Source: Scleroderma bovista | Taxonomy: Eukaryota > Basidiomycota > Agaricomycetes > Boletales > Sclerodermataceae | DNA: 64,000 bases | Reading direction: 5' to 3' | Assembly: GCA_037178675.1 (NCBI GenBank) | Contig: JAYMGJ010000275.1 | Span: forward strand, 1-64,000 | Part shown: positions 33,511-43,206 of the stretch, piece by piece | How the letters are laid out: every line of letters begins with the position of its first letter | How positions within the stretch are numbered: position 1 is the first letter of the stretch | Position numbers and translations under genes: made by a program | The notes under the pieces: generated by a model | Database searches by the model: none | Told to the model about the DNA's origin: nothing | Seen by the model: only the letters and a program-made list of their open reading frames with translations

Positions 33511-33786
33511 TTGGCGATCATTTACGGTCCCCACCCTGACACCCTTGTCAAAGTACAGGAAAGGGAGTCGGCGATCAAAGAAGAGTTTCAGTTTACCAAC
33601 GCCATTGCCGCCTACAGTCACCTTGTCAGCGACTTCGAAATCCAAGTCCTCCTCGGCTTTCACCATTCCCTTCCTGTCCCGCCCCTGCCAGACCTCCCAC
33701 TCGCTCGCCGCTGCATGTTCCGGTCCTCCCGCCTTCGACTGGTTAAACAAAGACCTACCCCCTATTCCCGCCTCCACCCCTACTAG
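33511..33786 (+). CDS. Conserved upstream frame preceding gag (second copy)
   Basis: 91 codons from MAIIYGPHPDTLVKVQERES to SRLHPY, with the stop six bases before the gag ATG at 33793. It is homologous to the 29928-29547 frame; the N-terminal third of that frame is disrupted here by stops. The larger overlapping frame at 33488-34198 is rejected because it runs through gag out of frame. Confidence 0.45.
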   Translation: MAIIYGPHPDTLVKVQERESAIKEEFQFTNAIAAYSHLVSDFEIQVLLGFHHSLPVPPLPDLPLARRCMFRSSRLRLVKQRPTPYSRLHPY

Positions 33787-33792
33787 GTCGTC

Positions 33793-34695
33793 ATGGCAGA
33801 CCTCAACCAGCTCCTTGCCCATCTCATCCAAGGGCAAGTTAACCTCCAAGCGCATATTGCAGCCCTTGCGGCTGCACAGCCTCAGCCTGCACTGCCGCCA
33901 TGCAAGAAGGTGGTCGCAGATCCCAGGAGTTATGACAGCTCCCCTCAGAAGTTCCATGAATGGTGGTCCAAGATCAAGATCTGGTTACAGATCTCAATGG
34001 AGGGGGCAACTGACGCCCAGGTCACCACTGCGGTTCTCTCCTGGCTCACTGGCCCAAAGGCTGGTCCGTGGGCTCAGGTCCATCTGGACAGCTGCATGGC
34101 AGCAGCACAGGCCCTCACCAACCCCCCGCCCGTCCCAGCTGGACAACCCATGCCCCCACCAGCCTGGCCCACTTGGGATGACTTCTCGGAGGAGATAGAA
34201 AGGTTCTTTCTCCCCGGTAACAATGCCGAGTGGGCATGTGCCCAACTTCTCTGCCTTAGGCAGGGCCCGAGGCAGAGAATTGATGACTTCTTAGCGCAGT
34301 TCGAGGCGCTCAAGAACCAGGGTGGTTGTGTGGACGATTACGCTCGCGACCTGCTCGAACGCACGCTCCAGAAGAAACTCTTGGAGCAAATCTACATACA
34401 AGGCATGCATCGGGACACCTATGTTCGCCTTGCCAACTCAGCTCGTGCAATGAGAAGAGCACAGGAACTCTTCCTTATTAATCTCCAAGAGCAAGGCTCG
34501 GCCCGGTATTACCAGGGCCAAAATCATTCGTCTTCAGCCACATCAGGGAGTGGTGTCCCTATGGATATAGGTGCCGCTGAGACAAACCAGCAAAGGGGTA
34601 AAGGGCCTCAATGCTACAATTGCCAATTATTTGGCCATATTGCACGTGAGTGCACAAAGCCACGCTGCCCTCGTCGTGGGCAACCACAAGCACGG
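33793..34695 (+). pseudogene. gag: Gag of the second chromodomain-family element, 3'-truncated
   Basis: Begins MADLNQLLAHLIQGQVNLQA. It shares YDSSPQKFHEWWSKIKIW, FFLPGNNAEWACAQLL, LRQGPRQRIDDFLAQFEALK and the zinc knuckle CYNCQLFGHIAREC with the gag at 26295-27284, but has an additional Pro-rich stretch (PPPVPAGQPMPPPAWPTW). The reading frame is clean to the LongLTR-C junction at 34695, where the last codons (QPQAR) meet the LTR at ACGG. Confidence 0.88.
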
Positions 34696-36797
34696 TGTGA
34701 GTCAAAGTGTGGATTTGGGTCGGAGTAATAACCCAAACACAACACCAACAAAGGACTACAAAAATGTGCGAGTGGTGGTTTACCTCCACGGTGTCCAGAG
34801 AGGATATGCTGAGGAGGGGGAAAGGGGATCTACACCAACACGGTGATGCAGACGGTGATGCAGGATACTCCTGGGGTACAGGAGTAATAGAAGACGAAAG
34901 GGATAGGGGTCTGGACTCTTCCTAAAGCCTAGGAAGTGTCAAAGCGGGGATTGGGTAGACTGAGACTGAAACAGCGATACTACACATAGAGATTGGTGCA
35001 GCAAAGGGGCAGGGATGCCTCTGATGTCCAGAGGCGAGGAAGATTGACTGGTATGAAGCCTAGACTCCGCTTGAGCCTAGTATAAAGAATAGATCTTGAA
35101 TAACTTGGATAAACTTGACAATATTGAGCCTTTAGACCTTCACTGAAGCCTACAAGGACTCAAAGACTGAAGGGATACTGACTGAGAGAGTCTGAGAGAG
35201 GGATAATTTCGTGCAATTGGGTCCTTTTTTCACTGGGCTGAGTCCAGGAGTTTAAATACATGGGGGGGCACAGCATTAAAGTACAAAAAGAGAAGGGAGT
35301 AAGCAGAATTTGTCAAGGATTGGTAAGGGATTGGTAAGAGCTTTGTAAGGGGTTTGTAAGCGATCAGTAAGCAAGGGATAAGCAGGAATGAGTAAGCATA
35401 GGAAGCATGAATAAGCTGCTGAGTAAAGGAATGAGTAAGCTGCATGACAAGATTGATTGGTAAGGGAGTGAGTCATCAGCTGAGTAATATACCAAAAATG
35501 CGAAAGGGATAGAGTAATACTGATGACAAGAGAGCATCAGTAAGCAAGGGATGAGTCACTGCACAGCAGAAGGAGTCATTGATGCACAGCCTAAGAAGTT
35601 TGATGGGGGGGCTGTGTACCATCAGGAATTTGATGGGACAACAATGGGGAAGATCTGAGATTAATAGGGGGATTGATCCAAGACAAAACAGCCACAAGAA
35701 GGGTACCAGGGGTCCAGAGGTCTTTTGGGGGGTCAGCATACACTAAGGTATAGTGCATGTGTTCTAGCACTGCTGAAGCGCAACCATGGGCTCCCTTGAC
35801 GAGCTCTCTTCTGGGAAAGAACGAGAGAGGGTTCTTCTTCCTAATAGCACTATAAAGTGGGGGGAATAACTGTCATGGTGCTGGGGGACGTCGTCTGAAA
35901 GTAGGGAAGCGGATAGAGTATTGAATTCGACGCATCCAGGGAAGTGAGACGAACGACAGAGGAAGATGGACATGGCAAGTATCTGGGAGGAAGGGACCAT
36001 AGGCTGAGGGCTCAGGGGACACAGAGACGACCAGAGAAGACTTCTCAAGCTTGACAATAGACCTAAGATGACCAAAGTACGTCCTTGACGCAGGACTGAC
36101 GAGGAGAACACGCTGACCGAGAACGAGAGGGACTGAGGGAGCAGGCTGGGAAGATATGTGCCAGGCAGTGCACAGGAACTCTGGGAGAGGCTGTCCTAAG
36201 AGCAGGACATAGTGGAGATCTGCAGCAATAGTGGAGAAATGATCCAGAGAAAATACGGACTCCATAATGAGCGATGAAGTGAACGTCTGGATTGCGGGGG
36301 GAATATCTCCATGGGAAATGAACAGATTTGCATCGGGACTTGACAGGCAGATAGACCATGTTCTAGGCTCTCTGACGGTATGATCACGTGCCTGATAGCT
36401 TCAGAAATGACAGAGCTATTCAAAATATCGGAATGCCGGCACTGGGCACCTAAAAATGACATTTGGGCGCTAAAAATCATTTCTTCTCTTTCTCCTTTGT
36501 TTCTCCATCAATTCTTCGGCTTCTTTGATCGTTCTGGTATGGGAGTTGGACTGCAGACATGTGCATTCCTTTCTCATACCACAATTGATGTTATTCCTTC
36601 AGTTTCTTCTGCTTCTTGGTGGTTCTCATGCGATAGATGACTGTCTGCATTGGCATTCATCTCTCGCATCAGGATAGTCTTCTTGTGCAATAGATGGCTA
36701 TGATGAGGGTCCGTCGTGCTTATCCTTCACATAAGGATCATTTGATATAGGCGTTATCTTCCATGTTCACTGTACCAAACCTGTTTGGTGCATGACA
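34696..36797 (-). mobile_element. LongLTR-C, copy d, full length
   Basis: 2102 bp, complete at both ends (minus strand TGTCATGCACC ... GACTCACA). The left flank is ACGG inside gag, but the right flank is CCCC, so the two sides were not originally one target site. It contains the U3 frame 35873-36265. Confidence 0.9.
35873..36265 (-). CDS. LongLTR U3 reading frame, copy in LongLTR-C d
   Basis: 130 residues, MESVFSLDHFSTIAADLHYV to ending RRPPAP, with the block LGQRVLLVSPASRTYFGHLR shared with copies a and b. The frame is also open upstream of the ATG. No domain recognised; function unknown. Confidence 0.5.
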   Translation of the reverse strand: MESVFSLDHFSTIAADLHYVLLLGQPLPEFLCTAWHISSQPAPSVPLVLGQRVLLVSPASRTYFGHLRSIVKLEKSSLVVSVSPEPSAYGPFLPDTCHVHLPLSFVSLPWMRRIQYSIRFPTFRRRPPAP

Positions 36798-37300
36798 CCC
36801 CTTTGATGGCGATGACAACGACTACAAACACCAATCCAATGACCAGCATGCCCAATGCCCAGGACCAACAACAACAACAGCCATGACCACCACCATTGAT
36901 GATGACAACAACGATGGCCACCATCACTGCCATGCCCAATTCCCAGTAGACTACCAGCAGACAACTACCCCCACCGATGGATGATGACAATGACCATCTA
37001 CATGATAACTGCCACACTGATCACAGCAACAATTATGGTTACGACTACTACTGACAGCCAAGGACACCAACAATGTGATGATGGTGACCACCCATCTTAT
37101 TACTTAGTTTATGTGGTACCATAACCATTTGTATGCATTCACACAATCTTAATTCAACTTCTTTAGGCTAGAGCTTCCCTGTGCATGCCACCAATGTATC
37201 ACAAAAAATGAAAAGAAGCAGAAAGGTTGGTGCACTGATAAAGCTCAAACAATACTAGTAGGTATCAGAAGGTGAAGTAGCCAATAATTCTCTCAAATAC
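36798..37300. other. Low-complexity spacer downstream of the NLR gene
   Basis: 36798-37080 is CAA/GATGAC/CACCA-rich and resembles the minisatellite at 8690-9760. 37081-37300 is ordinary AT-rich sequence that would hold the NLR 3' UTR. No gene seen. Confidence 0.4.
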
Positions 37301-40300
37301 CTAATTAGTATCCTCAGGAACAGGTGTGTAACATCCACACCAAGCAGGGCCATGAGCCATCTTGCTCAAATTAAGCTCAGGATTACCTCTTGGGATTACC
37401 AAATGTGTCCAGGGAGTATAGAAAAACAATTTATAGTATGAGGGAGGCACCCACAGCAACAGTTTTCCTTTAGGGCCCACAATCCAGCCATCATTCTGTA
37501 AATGAATCAGGTCTCGGTAGTCTGCATTGACATTGGACATGTCAACAAAAAGACTCTGAGCATCATGCAGTGCATGTGCAGCTGAAGATGAAAAGTGGAT
37601 TGGTGAGAGTGTGCTCAAGAGGGAATTTGTAGTTTGGTCTTGAAGGGCATTTCCCACCTGGCCACCTGTCTGTGCATCCCAAAGTTGGATTGTGTTATCA
37701 TCTGAACCTGACCCAATATTCCCTCCATCTGGTGAGAATGCAACTGAGTAGACCTCTGCTGAGGTGTGCCATTGGAGGGAGTGGCTCACCTGGCCAACTG
37801 TCCAGTGTACTACATCCCAAAGTTGGATTGTCTTATCAAAAGAACCTGACACAATGTGCCTTCCATCTGGTGAGAATGCAACTGACAAGACTGGGCCTGT
37901 GTGCCCTTGGAGGGGGTTGCCCACATGGCCACCTGTCTGTGCATCCCAAACTTGGATGGTGTTATCCCAAGAACCTGACACAATGTGCCTTCCATCTGGT
38001 GAGAATGCAACTGACAAGACTGAGGAAGTATGCCCTTGGAGGGGGTTGCCCAACTGCCCACCTGTCTGTGCATCCCAAAGTCGGAGTGTGTTATCCTCTG
38101 AACCTGACACAATGTGCCTTCCATCTGGTGAGAATGCAACTGAGTTGACTGAGTGTGTGTGCCCTTGGAGAGGGTTGCCCACCTGGCCACCTATCTGTGC
38201 ATCCCAAAGTTGAATTGTGTTATCCTCCGAACCTGACACAATGTGCCTTCCATCTGGTGAGAATGCAACTGAGTTGACTGAGCCTGTGTGCCCTTGGAGG
38301 GGGTTGCCCACATGGCCACCTGTCTGTGCATCCCAAAGTTGGATTGTGTTATCCACAGAACCTGACACAATGTGCCTTCCATCTGGCGAGAATGCAACTG
38401 ACAAGACTGGGGAAGTGTGCCCTTGCAGGGGGTTTCCCACCTGCCCACCTGTCTGTGCATCCCAAAGTCGGATTGTGTTATCCTCTGAACCAGACACAAT
38501 GTGCCTTCCATCTGGTGAGAATGCAAGTGATGAGACTAAGGAAGTGTGCCCTTGCAGGGGGTTTCCCACCTGACCACCTGTCTGTGCATCCCAAAGTTGG
38601 ATTGTCTTATCCCAAGAACCTGACACAATGTGCCTTCCATCTGGTGAGAATCCAACTGAGTTGACTGGGGAAGTGTGCCCTTGGAGGGGGTTTCCCACCT
38701 GGCCACCTGTCTGTGCATCCCAAAGTTGGATTGTCTTATCAAAAGAACCTGACACAATGTGCCTTCCATCTGGTGAGAATGCAACTGAGTTGACTGAGTG
38801 TGTGTGCCCTTGGAAGGGGTTGGCCACCTGGCCACCTGTTTGTGCATCCCAAAGTTGAATTGTCTTATCCCAAGAACCTGACACAATGTGCCTTCCATCT
38901 GGTGAGAATGCAACTGACAAGACTGAGGAAGTGTGCCCTTGCAGGGGGTTGCCCACCTGGTCACCTGTCTGTGCATCCCAAAGTCGGATTGTCTTATCCA
39001 CAGAACCTGACACAATGTGCCTTCCATCTGGTGAGAATGCAACTGACAAGACTGAGGAAGTGTGCCCTTGCAGGGGGTTTCCCACCTGCCCACCTGTCTG
39101 TGCATTCCAAAGTTGGATTGTGTTGTCACTTGCACCTGACACAATGTGCCTTCCATCTGGTGAGAATGCAACTGAAAAGACTGAGGAAGTGTGCCCTTGG
39201 AGGGGATTGCACACCTGGCCACCTGTCTGTGCATCCCAAAGTTGGATTGTCTTATCAAAAGAACCTGACACAATATGCCTGCCATCTGGTGAGAATGCAA
39301 CTGCATTGACTGAGTCTGTGTGCCCTTGGAGGGGGTTTCCCACCTGGCCACCTGTCTGTACATCCCAAAGTCGGATTGTCTTATCCTCTGAACCTGACAC
39401 AATGTGCCTTCCATCTGGTGAAAATGCAACTGAGTTGACTGAGTCTGTGTGCCCTTGGAGGGGGGTTCCCACCTGGCCACCTGTCTGTGCATCCCAAAGT
39501 TGGATTGTCTTATCCCCTGAGCCTGACACAATGTACCTTCCATCTGGTGAGAATGCAACAGAGCTGACTTTTTCTGTGTGCCCTGGAAGAATGTGCTGAT
39601 TCCTGGGCCAGTCATCCTGTTGACCCACAGCAACTTGGGCAATTCCTGCAAACCTTTCAACCAGGGACCTTGCCAATATTGAATTTGATGGTGAAAATGG
39701 CAATGCTGACAAGTACAGGTGAGGTGTACTCTTGTCAATGATCCCAGCAAAATTCTGCACAAATTTGATCCCATCCTTGATGAACATCCAGAGTTCTTCA
39801 TGCCCCATTCTTCTGTGCTAATTCAATGTTAGTGGGATGACATCACATGTTACACATAAATAGACTCACCTGCAACCACCTCTCAGCAGAGATCAGTGCC
39901 CCACAGGCCTCCCCAATCAACTTTGATACACCAAGGGCCTCCAACCAAAATAGCATCTGTTCTCCAGTGACAAGCCCCCTCACTAATTGTGCCAGGTCTG
40001 CATCAAATCCTGCATCTTGGAGGTGAGTTGCCCAGAATCGACATGAATACAACAGATGTGGTGGAATGTTTTCTTCAACCCTTTTTTCCAAGTCTGCCAC
40101 CTCCGAGTTGGATATGTATGATGTTTCCAGTTTACAGATGTTGAAACGAAGGCCAGTTTGCATGACAAAAAGCGAGGCGACAGCAAGGTCACGATGTGTA
40201 CCTCCCTGCGGAATAAAGTACTCCCTGCTTCGCTTTTCATCGAGCAAGAAGTCATAGAACGAAGCATGCATGGGGCGGACTGGAGTGAATACCTCACTGG

Positions 40301-42612
40301 CACCAGCAAGTAGCGATGCCATGGAGTTGAGAACGAATCCTACAGGATAGCGGTCATCCTCCTGAGGGAACCTGTCACGCATAAAGTCCAATGCACTGAT
40401 AGGGAGCGGATCCTTCAACCACAGGATTTGTCGCATGACCGAACGGAATACCTGGCGCTCATCGGAGCTTCTGAAAAGATCCTTCAAAAACGTGGTATAC
40501 ATTTCATCGAGAAGAGTCCTTCCATTGCCAGGAGCATGAGACATGATTTGATGAAAACGGTCCTTCGGAATCACTCCCCTTCGGGGGGACATGAAGTCGC
40601 ATGCCAGACGTGCCCATTCAAAGACACCACCTGATTTCGCAGCGAGCTGTTGGAAATTTTCGTCGGGGAATGGGTGACGGAGAGTCTTCAGACGGGTAGA
40701 AACATAAAGGTGAATGTCGCGCATGGTCAACTCCGCATCAATGGCATCGAGCGACCTAGCATAGACGTGCGGACTGGTGTTTAATGCCTCCCCAATGTCC
40801 ACGAGTGGCCGAGAAGTCAGGAGAATCCGGATGTTTGTTGGAAGTTCCGCACCGTATAGAGCAAGAATTTCAAGAATAGTCGCCCTCGTGCGCTCTGTAC
40901 CACTCTCATCCAAAGCATCAATGACCACCACGGCATTTCCAGTAGGGGAACCCTTCAATTGGGAAAAGGGCTCGAGAATGAGTTTGTTCCACTGTGCTGC
41001 GATGTCTGCTGTATCCCTCAATGAATAGTTGTTGGTCGTCACCTCAACCAGAAGCGGTCGCAAACGGAGGTCGCGATGAGCCAAGTCACGCGCGATGGTC
41101 GAGAAGAGTTTCGTATGGAGCTGTTCGTGGTGTCTGACGCGACTGAAACAGAAGCACGATCCAAGCACGCCGAGATTCTGGGCCTGCCGAGCAACTGTGT
41201 GCGCTATGGCCGATTTCCCCTTTCCAGCCTGTCCGTGGAGCCAGAAGATGCGCGGTGTAGCGGCGTCTGTGTTGTTGATCCAGTCAACAATTTCATTCAA
41301 GATCTCGATTCTCGTGCCATCTAGGCACTTCTTTGCCTCGTTGAGTCCGACTCTGTCCGCACAAGTCAAGCAGTTCGAGCTAAGATCTGCGTATATCTGT
41401 TTGATCCCATATTGGATATCTGGAATTGGTTGATCTCGAAGCTCTTGCATCAGCTTTTCTAGCTTCCAGGTATAGTTGACGACCTTGGTCGTTGTCTCCG
41501 AGGGAACGCTCTTCCCGAGCCACGACCCTATGGAAAAGATGAGTTTCATGAAGACTACATGAATAGGTGGCGTACAGAAAGTTTTTGTTTCCGAGTACTT
41601 TGTGATGAACTGCGCGCATTCCTGTACGACTTGGGCGATTTCCATTAAGACGTCTTTCGTGGCGTTGATCTTCGATGAAGACCTGTTTTCCAGGATGAGC
41701 TCGTAAGTTTGTTCGATTGTAGTAACGAGCCCCCCGATGGATGCGTCGATACTCGCATGTGACAGCATCAACTGTCCAGATTCCCGTTAATCGAGGACAT
41801 TGGGCGTGATCAATGCATACCTTGGAGGCCCTGTTCAATGCACTCAAGGCGATCTGAGCGTATGGATGGATCTATGCGTGATTATCAGTCAAGTTCGACC
41901 GTCTGGCATTGGGATGACAAACTCCAATAATGCCATTGACAACCGTAATGAAAGTGCTAAGGGTTTGGCGATATCCAGTGTTCATGGCATCTAACGGGGC
42001 CATTGCAGTGTCTACGAGACCGATTGCAATTTTCGCTGATCCAGGAATAGAGTCCATGTCTACGTCTTGTATGTCACCGAGTACGATTGGAACAGGTTGG
42101 ATATCGTCTGGTACCTGATGGAATCGATAAGCGTCAGAAATGCATGTGGATACATGTGCACGGACCTCGTGGGTAGCGACAGCACGTTCCTTTCCTGTGA
42201 TTCCTCCAGGACCGGTGGAAGTGAGTACGACAGCCCCGACGTCTTCATCAAGGTCAATCGACATGGGCTGGATGTGGTTCGTCGCATGGCCATGTAGACC
42301 CTTTAGATCCAGCTCGCGGATGCGTAGGTAACATCATACCTCTTCGAGCACAGCAGATGACCCTTCGTTCCCCGCTGAAGTGGTGGGGTTAGCGACAAAT
42401 GGCTCGTGAGGATGTGGTTGTCCTTCAGCCTCCAGTTGTCGCCTGCGCTGGGATCTAGTCAACACACCCGGCCCCCCAGAAGCAGAGGGAGGGGGGTAAG
42501 GAGAATGCTGAAACGATATCAGAGCCCCTCGCCACCAAAATGTGCTGTGTGATTCACATACCCTGCGTTGGTTGGATTGGCTGCCTGCAGTCTTGCGGTT
42601 TTTCTTTGGCAT
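37301..42612 (-). CDS. NACHT-WD40 NLR-like (STAND) protein with 15 WD40 repeats
   Basis: Minus-strand exons 42612-42562, 42507-42340, 42312-41923, 41871-41821, 41771-39870 and 39817-37301; most introns are clean 49-54 bp GT-AG introns that keep the frame. The N-terminus is a basic MPKKNRKTAGSQ segment and a helical region without a known effector domain. The NACHT NTPase has the P-loop HGQAGKGKSAIA, Walker B VVVIDALDE and a sensor-like RILLTSRPL. After a winged-helix/linker region come 15 WD40 repeats of 43 residues with consensus GHTSSVLSVAFSPDGRHIVS, nearly identical to each other, and a C-terminal GWIVGPKGKLLLWVPP segment. Such proteins are fungal STAND sensors related in design to HET-D/HET-E: ligand binding by the WD40 array drives oligomerisation and signalling. 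One problem: between exons 2 and 3 lies a 27-bp in-frame gap with a TGA, too short for a normal intron, so either the start is further in or the gene carries a stop. Confidence 0.88.
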
Positions 42613-43206
42613 CGCTGGTGTTATACGTCGAGGGAATGATTGGGAAAGGGAGAGAACAAACTTCACCTGTGAGGCTGTGTTACGCTCCTTCACCGCAACT
42701 ATGTGGCCCGGATCCACGGTCCGCCACCTGCAAGTAGTATACTCCTTCGTAGTCCTTGTCCGTCTCATTTCGCATCCTGCATGTGGACCGATTGGGCTTC
42801 GCCCGGGGACAAGAAGTCCATGTACTCGTAAGCAAAAATTCATTGTGTGGTCCTAGTTCCTTCGAAAACCACTTTCCAGACCCAGGCCGGCAATAGACTA
42901 ATAACACCCATTTACTAGTTGACGATTCGTGTAAAAAGAACTCACAACAGAAATCGATCCTCCTACCCCAATGCTGTCCGAGGACTCTGATCTGGCTCAG
43001 CGTTATCTGGTCAACTTTGTATATGGTGTAACTGTTTTCTGCCACTGGCACCGTGTATACGACAATATTTTTAGTTGCGATGCACCTGGCCAACTTATCG
43101 CCAGCAAACACTAGGGCAGCTGCGTGGCAAGCCTCATTTATTTCAGCTGGTGCGGAACTCGCGTGGCATTATTTCGACCGCCCAGAGACATCTGCCTTCT
43201 TGCGCA
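42613..43206. promoter_or_regulatory. Intergenic region between the NLR gene and the S53 pseudogene
   Basis: 594 bp between divergent genes, expected to contain the NLR promoter. No clear TATA element or terminator was identified, and open frames here lack recognisable sequence. Confidence 0.3.

Larger units (their letters stand above)
32616..34695 (+). mobile_element. 5' part of a second chromodomain-family element (LTR, leader, gag)
   Basis: Starts with a 370-bp LTR-383-type LTR (32616-32985), then a leader homologous to 29929-30346, the upstream frame (33511-33786) and gag (33793-34695). It is cut by LongLTR-C d inside gag after QPQAR. It is inserted in LongLTR-C c at CCAGG (32611-32615); no matching duplication can be seen because the 3' part of the element is gone. 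Confidence 0.88.

Noticed and set aside
33488..34198. 236-codon plus-strand frame overlapping gag
   Set aside because: It runs out of frame through the conserved gag and upstream frame. Its Ser/Pro/Arg-rich composition is typical of a shadow frame.
37672..39599. Long plus-strand open frames opposite the WD40 array, rich in CPWRGFPTCPPVC-like repeats
   Set aside because: They are antisense shadows of the 129-bp repeats. The repeat length is a multiple of three, so open antisense frames persist over the array. The minus strand has the coherent WD40 protein.
39818..39869. NACHT and WD40 parts as two separate genes
   Set aside because: A 52-bp GT-AG intron joins SAERWLQ to HRRMGHEELW in frame, and this NACHT-WD40 order is standard in fungal STAND proteins.
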